From NCBI GenBank assembly GCA_018266575.1, contig JAFEAE010000027.1:1-64000 (forward strand): a stretch of DNA of 64,000 nt, written 5' to 3'. Positions 52,168 to 61,672 of the stretch are shown here, in pieces. The notes under the pieces were generated by a model. The model was not told where the DNA came from, made no database searches, and saw nothing but the letters and a program-made list of their open reading frames with translations. A program made the translations under genes and the position numbers. Source of the DNA: Bacteroidota bacterium. Lineage in GTDB: Bacteria; Bacteroidota; Bacteroidia; Chitinophagales; Chitinophagaceae. Numbering within the stretch: the first letter of the stretch is position 1; every line of letters begins with the position of its first letter.

Positions 52168-53340
52168 ATGGATATTAAAAAAATACGAAAAGATACTATT
52201 GGTTGTGAGGACAAACTTTTTTTCAACAGTGCAGGTTCTTCATTGCCCCCAAAACCGGTTGTTGAAAAAATGACAGAATATCTTCAATACGAAGAACAGA
52301 TAGGAGGGTACGATGCTGCAAAACACCGTGCAGGAGAAATTGAAAGATTCTACTCGGAAACGGCAAAACTGTTAAACTGCAAACCTTACAACGTAGCATT
52401 CGCCTATAACGCCACAGATGCATACGCACGTGCACTTTCTGCAATTCCATTTGAAAGCGGTGATTATATTTTAACGAGCAATGATGATTATATCTCCAAT
52501 CAGATTGCTTTTTTATCGTTGCAAAAAAGATTCGGGATAAAAATTTTGCGTGCAGATAATTTATCGAATGGTGATATAGACCTGATGCAGTTCGAGGAAT
52601 TGATAAAAAGGCATTCGCCTAAATTGGTTGCGGTCACGCATGTGCCAACCAATTCCGGAATGGTGCAGGATGTGGAAGAGATCGGCAGGTTTTGTAAAGA
52701 ATATAATACATGGTATTTGGTGGATGCATGCCAGTCGGTTGGACAGTTGCCGGTTGATGTAGAAAAAATCGGTTGCGATTTTCTGAGTGCGACAGGAAGA
52801 AAATTTTTACGAGGCCCGCGTGGCACCGGTTTCCTGTATGTAAGTGATGCCGTATTGCATGAAAAATTAGAAGCATTATTCATTGATATGCGTGGGGCCG
52901 ATTGGATAAATGCAGATGAATACAAAATACGGATGGATGCCCGGCGTTACGAAATGTGGGAATTTTCTTACGCAACTGTAATTGGTTTGGCAGAAGCAAT
53001 ACGATATGCAAATGAGATTGGTATTGAAAATATACAATCGTACAATGAACCGATCGTGAAATTGTTACGTGAAGAACTTACTTCCATCAAAAATATCCGT
53101 GTGCTTGACAAGGGCTCTTCATTAAGCAACATTGTTACTTTTAATAAAACCGATATTCAGCTTGGTGAAATGAAACAGATACTGAGCGATGAGAATATTT
53201 ATTTTTCAGTGAGCCTGAAAGAAAATGCTATTATTGATTTTATGAAGAAAGATGTGGATTGGGCGATCCGATTTTCACCGCATTATTTCAATACGGAAGA
53301 TGAAGTGAGAAAAGTGGTTGAGATCATACGATCGATCTAA
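52168..53340 (+). CDS. Class V aminotransferase (cysteine-desulfurase-like fold)
   Basis: This 390-residue PLP enzyme has LFFNSAGSSLPPKPVVEKM, FAYNATDAYARALSAIPFESGD, HVPTNSGMVQDVEEIGRFCKEY, LVDACQSVGQLPVDVEKIGCDFLSATGRKFLRGPRGTGFLYV with the PLP Lys in GRKFLRG. This is the class V fold shared by cysteine desulfurases, isopenicillin epimerases and EgtE-type lyases. The desulfurase Cys loop is not visible, so I favour a lyase or epimerase type; the substrate is unknown. It converges on purC. Confidence 0.85.
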   Translation: MDIKKIRKDTIGCEDKLFFNSAGSSLPPKPVVEKMTEYLQYEEQIGGYDAAKHRAGEIERFYSETAKLLNCKPYNVAFAYNATDAYARALSAIPFESGDYILTSNDDYISNQIAFLSLQKRFGIKILRADNLSNGDIDLMQFEELIKRHSPKLVAVTHVPTNSGMVQDVEEIGRFCKEYNTWYLVDACQSVGQLPVDVEKIGCDFLSATGRKFLRGPRGTGFLYVSDAVLHEKLEALFIDMRGADWINADEYKIRMDARRYEMWEFSYATVIGLAEAIRYANEIGIENIQSYNEPIVKLLREELTSIKNIRVLDKGSSLSNIVTFNKTDIQLGEMKQILSDENIYFSVSLKENAIIDFMKKDVDWAIRFSPHYFNTEDEVRKVVEIIRSI

Positions 53341-53569
53341 CGCTATTCCTGATGAATATTGTTGTTCTTTTTTGCTTCGCCAAAAAATAACAAAAAAAGG
53401 CGATCCGGAAACCATATATAGCCAGTTTCCGGAAGGAGCTTCGATTAGGCTGTTGAATTACTGTGGCGAAGAACAGTTGTTCCCTGATGATTTTGTAACC
53501 GATAAGAAACAATTTAGTATAGACAAGGCTTTCAGGAGTTTTCAATTTTTAATTATCAATTGTCAATTG
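53341..53569. other. Gap with a short protein-like but start-less frame
   Basis: The plus-strand frame through 53399-53545 reads GDPETIYSQFPEGASIRLLN and further plausible residues, but it has no start codon of its own after the aminotransferase stop and ends in repeat words (AATTATCAATTGTCAATTG). TCCGGAAAC/GTTTCCGGA at 53405-53437 forms a hairpin. I treat it as unclassified. Confidence 0.3.
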
Positions 53570-54496
53570 TTATTGCAAATTTCCCAATGAATATAAAATC
53601 CGCTGATAGGTTTCTTCATCGCTCAGGTTTTGTGGATGGAATTTTTCGCCGATCACTTTTTCATACAATTCAATATATCGGTTACTGATCACCGTTACCC
53701 ATTCTTCGGTCATTTCCGGAACGGTTTGTCCTTCTTTGCCCATAAAATTGTTGGCGATAAGCCATTCACGGACGAATTCTTTGCTTAATTGTTTTTGTTT
53801 TTCACCTTTTGCCTGTCGTTCTTCAAAACCATCAGCATAAAAATAACGCGATGAATCGGGCGTATGTATTTCATCCATTAAATAAATCGTATTACCGATC
53901 TTTCCAAATTCATATTTTGTATCAACCAATATCAATCCGCGTTTTGCTGCAATTTCTTTTCCCCGTTGAAACAATGCCAATGTATATTTCTCCATCAACT
54001 CATAATCCTCTTTATTAACTATTCCACGCTGAATGATCTGTTCTTTGGAAATATCTTCATCATGCCCAACCTCTGCTTTGGTAGATGGCGTGATGATCGG
54101 TAATGGGAAGTAATCGTTCTCCTTTAGCCCTTCCGCCAAAGGAACCCCGCATAATTCTCTTTTCCCGCTGCTGTATGTTCTCCAGGAATGTCCCGTAAGG
54201 TTGCCTCTAACGACCATCTCTACCCGAAAAGGTACACATTTTTTTCCGATAGCAACATTTGGTGCAGGCACATCCAATAACCAGTTTGGACAAATGTCAG
54301 CAGTTGCTTTTAACATGTATGCAGCGATCTGGTTTAACACTTGTCCTTTATAAGGGATTGGTTTGGGAAGAATAACATCAAATGCTGAAATACGGTTCGA
54401 TGCGATCATGATCAGTAAGTCATCTGAAATCGTATATACATCACGTACCTTACCCCGGTAGAAATTTGTTTGCCCCGAAAATTGAAGTGTTTTCAT
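53570..54496 (-). CDS. purC: Phosphoribosylaminoimidazole-succinocarboxamide synthase
   Basis: This protein of 308 residues joins aspartate to CAIR in purine synthesis (SAICAR synthetase). Marks are YRGKVRDVYTISDDLLIMIASNRISAFDVILPKPIPYKG, PFRVEMVVRGNLTGHSW, LILVDTKYEFGK and LMDEIHTPDSSRYFYADGF. The ATG at 54496 (MKTLQFSGQTNF) fits the family better than a 15-codon longer reading. The stop codon lies within AATTGATAATTG-type repeat words. Confidence 0.97.
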   Translation of the reverse strand: MKTLQFSGQTNFYRGKVRDVYTISDDLLIMIASNRISAFDVILPKPIPYKGQVLNQIAAYMLKATADICPNWLLDVPAPNVAIGKKCVPFRVEMVVRGNLTGHSWRTYSSGKRELCGVPLAEGLKENDYFPLPIITPSTKAEVGHDEDISKEQIIQRGIVNKEDYELMEKYTLALFQRGKEIAAKRGLILVDTKYEFGKIGNTIYLMDEIHTPDSSRYFYADGFEERQAKGEKQKQLSKEFVREWLIANNFMGKEGQTVPEMTEEWVTVISNRYIELYEKVIGEKFHPQNLSDEETYQRILYSLGNLQ

Positions 54497-54501
54497 GCGC
54501 A

Positions 54502-54509
54502 CAAAAATA
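54502..54509 (-). promoter_or_regulatory. Candidate -7 box of purC
   Basis: The minus strand reads TATTTTTG, matching TAnnTTTG, ending five bases before the ATG. As with bioA, transcription would begin at or next to the start codon. Confidence 0.3.
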
Positions 54510-54648
54510 CCTAACGGAATGGAAAAATTGATCTTGTTCAATTAACCAAATATCAACAGTAATACCGGGTTTTATATAAAATAAAATTTCTATGGAAGAA
54601 ATACAATCAGTACTTTGCCTTCAATTATTATTAACGAAAACTTGCTTT

Positions 54649-57558
54649 ATGAGACGTAGCCTTAAACCTATTCTATTCTGCTTTATTGCACTGGTTCCAG
54701 CCTTCGCATTTTGCCAGTCAGTAACAGTTAGCGGTAATGTAAAGAACACCTCGACAAAAGATGTAGTACCTGCAGTATCGGTGCTCATTAAAGGAACAAA
54801 GATCGGAACGTTTACAGATGATAAAGGAAACTTCAGGCTTACTACAAACGTACAGCCGCCATTCACGTTGATTGTGTCGTCGATCGGTTATGAACAACAG
54901 GAAATAAATGTCAGCAATACCTCAGAGCCTATACAGGTAAATTTCAAACCGGCATCATCGCTTGGTGCGGAAGTTGTTGTTTCTGCAAGCCGTGTTCCGG
55001 AGCGCATTTTGGAATCACCGGTTTCTATTGAGCGTGTTGGTGCAGTGAATATCCGAAATTCCCCGGTGCCTCAATATTATGATGCGCTGCGTTCGTTGAA
55101 AGGTGTTGATGTAACGAATTCAAGTTTAACATTCACGTCAATCACTACCCGTGGTTTCAACGGAAGTGGCAACCCGCGTTTTAATCAATTCGTTGACGGG
55201 ATGGATAACCAGGCCCCGGGATTGAATTTTTCTGTGGCAACAATAATAGGGCTCACAGATTTGGATGTTGATAATATGGAATTATTGCCCGGTGCATCTT
55301 CTGCATTGTATGGTTCCGGCGGAATGAACGGAACACTGTTATTAACGAGTAAAGATCCTTTCAAATACCAGGGATTGAGTTTCCAGGTAAAGCAAGGTGT
55401 GATGCACCTCGGTGGCGGCGCTGGAAAAAGTGACCCGATAAAACCATCACCATATTATGACTGGACTTTGCGTTGGGCGAAAAAAGTTTCAGACAAATTT
55501 GCATTTAAAATAAACGCACAATTAATCCAGGCAAAAGATTGGGTTGCTTCCGATACAACGGATTATACCGGCGCAGGAACAGGATCTGCAAGCCATACTG
55601 TTCCCGGCGGCACACGTGCAAACGACCCGAATTATGATGGGGTAAATGTGTATGGAGACGAGACAAATGCAAACATGCAGAGTGTTGCCACATCTGTTCA
55701 GAGTGCTATTAATTCCGGAGTGCTTGGTGCAAGTGGCGGTGCACTTGATCTTGTAAGTACATTTAATAATTATTTACCTCAAGGTGCAACACCGGCACAA
55801 ATACAGGCATTCGAAAACACATACCTGCCTGCAATTATTTCAAACATCCCCGCACAACTTCAGCCGCAGGTTACACCATACATCAATCAGTTGTTGCCAT
55901 ATTACATCGGGCTAAGAAGCGGTTTGATCCCCAATCAAAAAGTTTCGCGTACTGGTTATGCTGAATCTCAGTTGTTGAATAATAATACGATCAGCTTCAA
56001 ACTCAATGGAGGATTATATTATAAGCTAACCCCGAACACTGAAATGTCCTTAACGGCAAACTGGGGAACTGGTAATACAGTTTATACAGGTAGCGACAGG
56101 TATTCGTTGAAAGATTTTAAAATGGGGCAATACAAATTTGAGATCAAGAGCGATAAATGGTTCATCCGCGCCTATACAACACAGGAGCGTGCAGGATCAT
56201 CATTCAACGCAACGATCACCACACAATTATTTAATGAAGCATGGAAGCCAAGTACAACCTGGTTCCCGGAATATGTTGGTGCATACATGCAGGCAGTTTT
56301 ACAAGGGGCACCGCAAGGGCTGGCATACCAGGACGCACGTTCTTATGCAGACCAGGGCAGGCCTGTTCCCGGAACTTCTCAATTCACTTCGTTGTATAAC
56401 CAGGTGGCGTCAAAACCAATTCCGCAAGGTGGATTGTTGTTGGATAAAAGTAATTTGTACCACACCGAAGGGCAATATAATTTCAGCGATATAATAAAAT
56501 TTGCAGAAGTATTGGTTGGTGCAAGCTGGAGGCAATATGTGTTGAATTCTGAAGGAACAATTTTTTCAGACAGCACAGGCCCTAAGCATACAAACGAATA
56601 TGGGGCATATATACAAATATCAAAAAGATTATTTGATGTCCTGAAGTTGACCGCATCCGGCAGGTATGATAAGAACCAGAACTTTGATGGAAAATTCACA
56701 CCACGTGTTTCTGCAGTATTGACTGTTGCAAAAGACCAGAACATCCGTGCTTCGTATCAAAATGCATATCGTTTCCCATCAAACCAAAACCAATGGATCA
56801 ATCTTAATACCGGTGTAGGAATTTTAATTGGCGGTTTGCCTGAATTAAGAAGCTTCTATCACTTCGATACAAATCCTGTTTTCAATGCGATCACTTTCCA
56901 GCCGCAAACATTTGGAAAATACAAACCGGAAGAAGTGAATGCATACGAATTAGGCTATAAAGGATTGTTCGGAAAAAGATTACTGATCGATTTCTATATG
57001 TATTACTCACGTTACAAAGATTTCATCGGACGTGTGAGCGTGGTTCAATCCACATCAGGAAACCCGGCAACGATAAATCCTGCTGACCCAAGTTCCTACC
57101 AGGGATATTCTGTTTCCGTAAACAGCCCGAATAAAGTCAGTACGTATGGAGCAGGGTTAAGCATTGATTATTTGATGCCGAGAAATTTCTCTATAACATT
57201 TAACGTGTCGTCAGACCGCATCCACAACCCGGACTCTACATTTGCCACATACTGGAACACGCCGAAATACAGGGCTAACGTAGGTTTCGGCAACAGTGGT
57301 TTCGGATGGGAAAAACGTTTTGGTTTCAACATTCAATACAGGTGGCAGGATAGTTACTTTACAGAAGCCGACTTTAAACAAGGCCCTGTAAGCGCATTCA
57401 GCACATTGGATGCAATGGTAAGTTTCAAGTGTACAGGTATCCGTTCATTGATCAAATTGGGTGCTACCAACCTGTTGAACCATTATTATGTTTCTCAGTT
57501 TGGCAACCCCGCGATCGGCGGATTATATTATGTAAGTTTCGGGTATAATGTATTCTAA
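54649..57558 (+). CDS. TonB-dependent receptor with carboxypeptidase-like N-terminal domain
   Basis: This protein of 969 residues has a signal peptide (ATG at 54649, MRRSLKPILFCFIALVPAFAFCQ), a carboxypeptidase-regulatory-like domain (SVTVSGNVKNTSTKDVV, GTFTDDKGNFRL), a plug (VSIERVGAVNIRNSP, NMELLPGASSALYGSGGMNG) and a large outer-membrane barrel ending in Phe. It imports an unknown ligand using TonB energy. It lacks SusC-type hallmarks and no SusD partner follows. A 19-codon longer start is possible. A hairpin at 57584-57613 separates it from the GH97 gene. Confidence 0.9.
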   Translation: MRRSLKPILFCFIALVPAFAFCQSVTVSGNVKNTSTKDVVPAVSVLIKGTKIGTFTDDKGNFRLTTNVQPPFTLIVSSIGYEQQEINVSNTSEPIQVNFKPASSLGAEVVVSASRVPERILESPVSIERVGAVNIRNSPVPQYYDALRSLKGVDVTNSSLTFTSITTRGFNGSGNPRFNQFVDGMDNQAPGLNFSVATIIGLTDLDVDNMELLPGASSALYGSGGMNGTLLLTSKDPFKYQGLSFQVKQGVMHLGGGAGKSDPIKPSPYYDWTLRWAKKVSDKFAFKINAQLIQAKDWVASDTTDYTGAGTGSASHTVPGGTRANDPNYDGVNVYGDETNANMQSVATSVQSAINSGVLGASGGALDLVSTFNNYLPQGATPAQIQAFENTYLPAIISNIPAQLQPQVTPYINQLLPYYIGLRSGLIPNQKVSRTGYAESQLLNNNTISFKLNGGLYYKLTPNTEMSLTANWGTGNTVYTGSDRYSLKDFKMGQYKFEIKSDKWFIRAYTTQERAGSSFNATITTQLFNEAWKPSTTWFPEYVGAYMQAVLQGAPQGLAYQDARSYADQGRPVPGTSQFTSLYNQVASKPIPQGGLLLDKSNLYHTEGQYNFSDIIKFAEVLVGASWRQYVLNSEGTIFSDSTGPKHTNEYGAYIQISKRLFDVLKLTASGRYDKNQNFDGKFTPRVSAVLTVAKDQNIRASYQNAYRFPSNQNQWINLNTGVGILIGGLPELRSFYHFDTNPVFNAITFQPQTFGKYKPEEVNAYELGYKGLFGKRLLIDFYMYYSRYKDFIGRVSVVQSTSGNPATINPADPSSYQGYSVSVNSPNKVSTYGAGLSIDYLMPRNFSITFNVSSDRIHNPDSTFATYWNTPKYRANVGFGNSGFGWEKRFGFNIQYRWQDSYFTEADFKQGPVSAFSTLDAMVSFKCTGIRSLIKLGATNLLNHYYVSQFGNPAIGGLYYVSFGYNVF

Positions 57559-57583
57559 AATTTCGGTTATACATCATCGTTAT

Positions 57584-57613
57584 AAAAGCCATCGTATCAA
57601 TGCGATGGCTTTT
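57584..57613 (+). terminator. Hairpin terminator after the TonB receptor gene
   Basis: AAAAGCCATCG (57584-57594) pairs exactly with CGATGGCTTTT (57603-57613) across an eight-base loop. The T tract after it is short, so readthrough into the GH97 gene is possible. Confidence 0.65.
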
Positions 57614-57634
57614 ATGCTTAAAAGAATTGAACAT

Positions 57635-59614
57635 ATGAAGAAATTTGTTTTATCAACTTTCTGCGTCGCATTATTTTACAGTGCAAGAAGCGCTGACACA
57701 TTATCATTGCGTTCACCTTCGGGAAATATCGTAGTTAAGATTTGGAAAAGCGCTATTGTGCAATATGATATTTCCTTTCAAAACAAACTCATTCTCGCAG
57801 CGTCAGATATAGATATGTTATTAAATGACGGGAGATCATTATCTGCAAATAATTCTATTCGTTCTTATTCCTGCAAAAAAGAAAACGCCGTTATTGTTTC
57901 TCCTGTTCCTGAAAAACGAAAGAATATTCCTGATGTTTATAATGAACTTACTATAAAATTTAAACAACCTTATCAAATCATATTCCGTGCTTATGATGAT
58001 GGTGTTGCCTATCGGATCAGTACTTCATTCAAAGATTCACTGATCATTAAAAATGAAACAGCAGATTTTAATTTTACAGAAAATGATTCTGTGTACTTTC
58101 CTGAAGTCCACAAGCGTGATGATGCAGATGTTTTCCATACCAGTTTTGAAGAATTGTATGAACACAAACCATTGCAGGAAATTGCAGATTCTTCCATCGC
58201 ATTTTCTCCTGTATTAATAACAACAAACGAAGGGATAAAAATTGCACTAACGGAATCCGCACTTGAAGAATATCCGGGAATGTTTTTGCGCGGTACAAAC
58301 GCATCCGCAATGAAAGGCGTTTTTGCAAATTATCCGTTGGAAGAAAAAATGGTTGATGGGGAATATCCCGAAATGGTTGTTGCAAAACGTGCTGACTTTA
58401 TTGCAAAAACGAAAGGTTCACGCGATTTTCCCTGGCGGGTGATCATGATCGCAAGAGAAGATAAAGAACTTCCGTCGAATGACATGGTGTACAGGCTCGC
58501 GCCGCCATCACGCATTGCAGATGCATCGTGGGTGCATGCCGGAAAATCTACCGACGAATGGATCATAAATACCAATCTTTTTGATGTGCCTTTCAAATCG
58601 GGCATCAACACCAACACCTACAAATATTATATTGATTTTGCAAAGCGTTTCGGTTTCGACCGCATTATGATGGATGCAGGCTGGAGCGACACGAAAAATT
58701 TGTTCAGCATCAATCCGGATATCAATATGGATACAATTGCTGCTTATGCAAAAGCTAAAGGGATCAGGTTAAGTATGTGGACACTTGCACTAACACTCAA
58801 TAAACAACTGGATAGTGCGCTCAGGCAATTTGATAAATGGGGAGTGGATTTTATTATGACGGATTTTATCGACCGAGACGACCAGGAAACAATTGAATTT
58901 TATTACCGCATTGCAGAAGCCTGCGCTGCGCACAAGATCATGATCATGTATCATGGTGCTTATCCAACAAAAGGTTTCAACCGGACATTTCCGAATGCGA
59001 TAACCCGCGAGAGTGTTCTTGGCTCTGAATATAATATCTGGAGTGATAAAGTTTCTCCCGGCCACGACCTAACGTTGCCGTATACCCGAATGCTTGCCGG
59101 TCCGTTTGATTATGAACCCGGCATCCTCAACAACGCTACCAAAGCGGCTTTCCGCACTATTGAAGGGTACACCATGAGCCAGGGCACACGCTGCCATCAA
59201 CTCGCGATGTTTGTAGTGTATGACAACCCGATGCAGATTTTTTCCGGCAATCCGTCTCAAGGTTTACGCGAACCGGAATTCATGCAATTGCTCGGAAGTA
59301 TTCCCACAATATGGGATGAAACAAAAATCCTCGATGCAAAAATTGCACAGTACATTATCACAGCGCGGAAAAAAAATAATAACTGGTTTATCGGCGGCAT
59401 GAACGACTGGGCACCGCGTGATTTCAATATCAGTTTTGATTTTTTGGGCGAAGGAGATTATCTGGCAACGATCTGTAAAGACGGGATCAATGCAGATCGT
59501 TATGCTGCCGATTATAAGATCGAAAAAATAACCATCAATAAAAAAACAATTCAACCAATACATCTCGCACCCGGCGGCGGTTTCCTGATGAAGATAGAAA
59601 AACAGGTTAAATAG
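57635..59614 (+). CDS. Glycoside hydrolase family 97
   Basis: This protein of 659 residues has a signal peptide (MKKFVLSTFCVALFYSARS), a beta-super-sandwich N-terminal domain and a TIM-barrel with FDRIMMDAGWSDTKN and WGVDFIMTDFIDRDDQETIEFYY. The position that is HE in the inverting SusB type reads HG here (MYHGAYPTKGFNRTFPN), and an Asp precedes in DFIDRDDQ, as in the retaining alpha-galactosidase-like branch. It would act on alpha-linked sugars in the periplasm; the exact sugar is not certain. I chose ATG at 57635 because it begins a good signal peptide. Confidence 0.9.
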   Translation: MKKFVLSTFCVALFYSARSADTLSLRSPSGNIVVKIWKSAIVQYDISFQNKLILAASDIDMLLNDGRSLSANNSIRSYSCKKENAVIVSPVPEKRKNIPDVYNELTIKFKQPYQIIFRAYDDGVAYRISTSFKDSLIIKNETADFNFTENDSVYFPEVHKRDDADVFHTSFEELYEHKPLQEIADSSIAFSPVLITTNEGIKIALTESALEEYPGMFLRGTNASAMKGVFANYPLEEKMVDGEYPEMVVAKRADFIAKTKGSRDFPWRVIMIAREDKELPSNDMVYRLAPPSRIADASWVHAGKSTDEWIINTNLFDVPFKSGINTNTYKYYIDFAKRFGFDRIMMDAGWSDTKNLFSINPDINMDTIAAYAKAKGIRLSMWTLALTLNKQLDSALRQFDKWGVDFIMTDFIDRDDQETIEFYYRIAEACAAHKIMIMYHGAYPTKGFNRTFPNAITRESVLGSEYNIWSDKVSPGHDLTLPYTRMLAGPFDYEPGILNNATKAAFRTIEGYTMSQGTRCHQLAMFVVYDNPMQIFSGNPSQGLREPEFMQLLGSIPTIWDETKILDAKIAQYIITARKKNNNWFIGGMNDWAPRDFNISFDFLGEGDYLATICKDGINADRYAADYKIEKITINKKTIQPIHLAPGGGFLMKIEKQVK

Positions 59615-59616
59615 GA

Positions 59617-59701
59617 AGTATGAACTATGAGCTATGAGGTATGTTTTTCAAAACTCAGGTTCCTATAACTTCCTACTTCATAGCTCATAGTTCATACTTA
59701 G
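59617..59701. repeat. Type B palindromic repeat, near-perfect AAGTATGAACTATGAGC arms
   Basis: AAGTATGAACTATGAGCTATGA faces TCATAGCTCATAGTTCATACTT at 59678-59699. This is the cleanest palindrome of the class and it starts three bases after the GH97 stop, so it may end that transcript. Confidence 0.85.
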
Positions 59702-59734
59702 AAATCAGGAAACTCTTACTTTTGATGAATAATT

Positions 59735-61318
59735 ATGAGCGTCATATTCAACTACGGAATTGATCATTTAACGATTGCAAAAACTATCGCATTATCAAAG
59801 GGGGCTTTGAAAGGGGTTCTCTCGGCAGATGCAATCAAAAAGATAAATGCCAGTCGGCAATTTGTTCAAAATATTGTTGAGCATCACACTACTGTTTATG
59901 GAGTGAACACCGGTTTCGGGATTCTTGCTAATACAAAAATATCGGAAGAAGATACGGTTACATTACAACATAAGATTCTACAAAGCCACAGTGTAGGAGT
60001 GGGAGATGCGATTCCTGTTGAAGTGGCAAAGATCATGCTCATTACAAAAGTGCATGCATTGGCACAAGGGTATTCAGGCGTACAGTTAAAAACATTGGAA
60101 AGAATCTTGTGGCATATCGAAAATGATGTTATTCCTGTTGTTCCCGAAAAAGGCTCTGTCGGCGCATCCGGTGATCTTGCTCCGCTCGCACATTTGTTTT
60201 TACCGCTGATTGGATTAGGTGAGCTGTATACACGAACAAAAAAGAATTTGAACGAATGGGTGCGAATGAAAACTGCTGATGTTTTACAGCAACATCAGCT
60301 TTCTCCTATCCAGCTCGGTCCCAAAGAAGGATTAGCATTGATAAACGGCACACAATTTATTTTGTCGTATGCGGTGAAAGCAGTGCAGCGAATGCACAAT
60401 TGTCTGGAAGCCGCTGATATCATCGGAGCTATGAGCCTTGAAGCATTAACGGGAACTAAAGCGCCATTTGATGAACGATTGCATGAACTTCGCCCTTATG
60501 ATGGAAGCAAACTGGTTGCACAACGTTTACGTATGCTGCTCACCGATAGTGATATTATGCAAAGCCATATCGATTGCGGGCGTGTGCAGGATCCGTATTC
60601 ATTACGTTGCATGCCACAGGTTCATGGAGCAAGCCGCAACGCATGGTTGCATTTAAAAGAATTGACAGAAATTGAATTGAATGCCGTAACAGACAACCCG
60701 ATCATTCTTGGCGAACACGATACGATCAGTGGGGGGAATTTTCACGGGCAACCATTAGCATTGCCTTTGGATTATGCTTGTTTCGCTGCTGCTGAAATTG
60801 GTAATATTGCTGATCGCCGCTGTTATTTATTACTCGAGGGAAAATGGGGATTGCCATTATTGCTGATGAAGAATGTAGGCTTGAACAGCGGCTTTATGAT
60901 CCCGCAATACACAACGGCAGCATTGGTCACAGAAAATAAAACTTTATGTTTTCCGGCAAGTGCCGATAGCATTCCTACTTCGCTCGGTCAGGAAGATCAT
61001 GTGAGCATGGGCAGCATCAGCGGAAGAAAAGTAAATCGGGTGCTGGATAATCTTGAATCCATCCTGGCAATTGAATTATTAAGCGCCTGCCAGGCTATCG
61101 AATTCCGCCGCCCGTTAAAAAGCAGCGCCATTCTGGAATTTGCGCATAGCCATGTACGTGAGTACGTAAGCTTTGCGGAAGAAGACCGGATTTTTGCAGA
61201 TGATATCAATCGTATCACTTCAATTATTAAAAACTTTTCTTTTGTTGATAAAGTGAATGAATTCGCAAAATCAATAACTATTAATTTGAATGAGGGTTAT
61301 GAAGAATTTAAAAATTAA
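59735..61318 (+). CDS. hutH: Histidine ammonia-lyase
   Basis: This 527-residue cytoplasmic enzyme turns L-histidine into urocanate and ammonia. The self-forming MIO cofactor comes from Ala144-Ser145-Gly146 in GSVGASGDLAPLAH. Other marks are VYGVNTGFGILANTKI, GLALINGTQFILSYAV, DNPIILGEHDTISGGNFHGQPLA and the C-terminal QEDHVSMGSISGRK. It is followed by an antitoxin-like gene and hutU, so the first two steps of histidine breakdown are encoded here; hutI and hutG are not in this window. Confidence 0.96.
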   Translation: MSVIFNYGIDHLTIAKTIALSKGALKGVLSADAIKKINASRQFVQNIVEHHTTVYGVNTGFGILANTKISEEDTVTLQHKILQSHSVGVGDAIPVEVAKIMLITKVHALAQGYSGVQLKTLERILWHIENDVIPVVPEKGSVGASGDLAPLAHLFLPLIGLGELYTRTKKNLNEWVRMKTADVLQQHQLSPIQLGPKEGLALINGTQFILSYAVKAVQRMHNCLEAADIIGAMSLEALTGTKAPFDERLHELRPYDGSKLVAQRLRMLLTDSDIMQSHIDCGRVQDPYSLRCMPQVHGASRNAWLHLKELTEIELNAVTDNPIILGEHDTISGGNFHGQPLALPLDYACFAAAEIGNIADRRCYLLLEGKWGLPLLLMKNVGLNSGFMIPQYTTAALVTENKTLCFPASADSIPTSLGQEDHVSMGSISGRKVNRVLDNLESILAIELLSACQAIEFRRPLKSSAILEFAHSHVREYVSFAEEDRIFADDINRITSIIKNFSFVDKVNEFAKSITINLNEGYEEFKN

Positions 61319-61347
61319 TAAGTTTCTCCTTGTATAAAAGAATTGCT

Positions 61348-61611
61348 ATGAAATCAAAAGAACAATTGAAAGCTGAACTTTATAAACTTATAGACAGTAT
61401 AGATGATGAAGAATTGTTGAATTCGTTAAATGAAGACATTCTTCCTGCTATCATTGAAAATCATTCAAGGCCATTCAGCGATGAAGATCATGATATACAC
61501 GATCACGAGATCATCGGCCTGAATGCGGCATTGGAAAAACCAGACACACAAGAACCGGTTTCGCCTGAAGAATTTAAAAAAATGGCTGAGAAATGGGCCA
61601 ATAAAGAATAA
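61348..61611 (+). CDS. Small acidic protein resembling a type II antitoxin, no toxin partner seen
   Basis: This protein of 87 residues (ATG at 61348) reads MKSKEQLKAELYKLIDSIDD, then LLNSLNEDILPAII, and ends VSPEEFKKMAEKWANKE. The pattern recalls small Bacteroidota antitoxins that precede RelE/ParE toxins, with a helical N-terminus and a toxin-binding acidic tail. No toxin gene follows; the next gene is hutU 61 bases away. It may be an orphan antitoxin or have another role. It lies 29 bases after hutH, so it is probably co-transcribed with the hut genes. Confidence 0.65.
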   Translation: MKSKEQLKAELYKLIDSIDDEELLNSLNEDILPAIIENHSRPFSDEDHDIHDHEIIGLNAALEKPDTQEPVSPEEFKKMAEKWANKE

Positions 61612-61672
61612 TATAAGAAACACGAAAACAAGGTTCAGGAAAAAATGTTCTCTCAGTTTAAAATTTAACTAC

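Noticed and set aside
53318..53590. Open frame of 90 codons after the aminotransferase
   Set aside because: It starts within the aminotransferase gene, has no own start and ends in repeat words. A protein-like middle part is noted, but support is too weak for a gene call.
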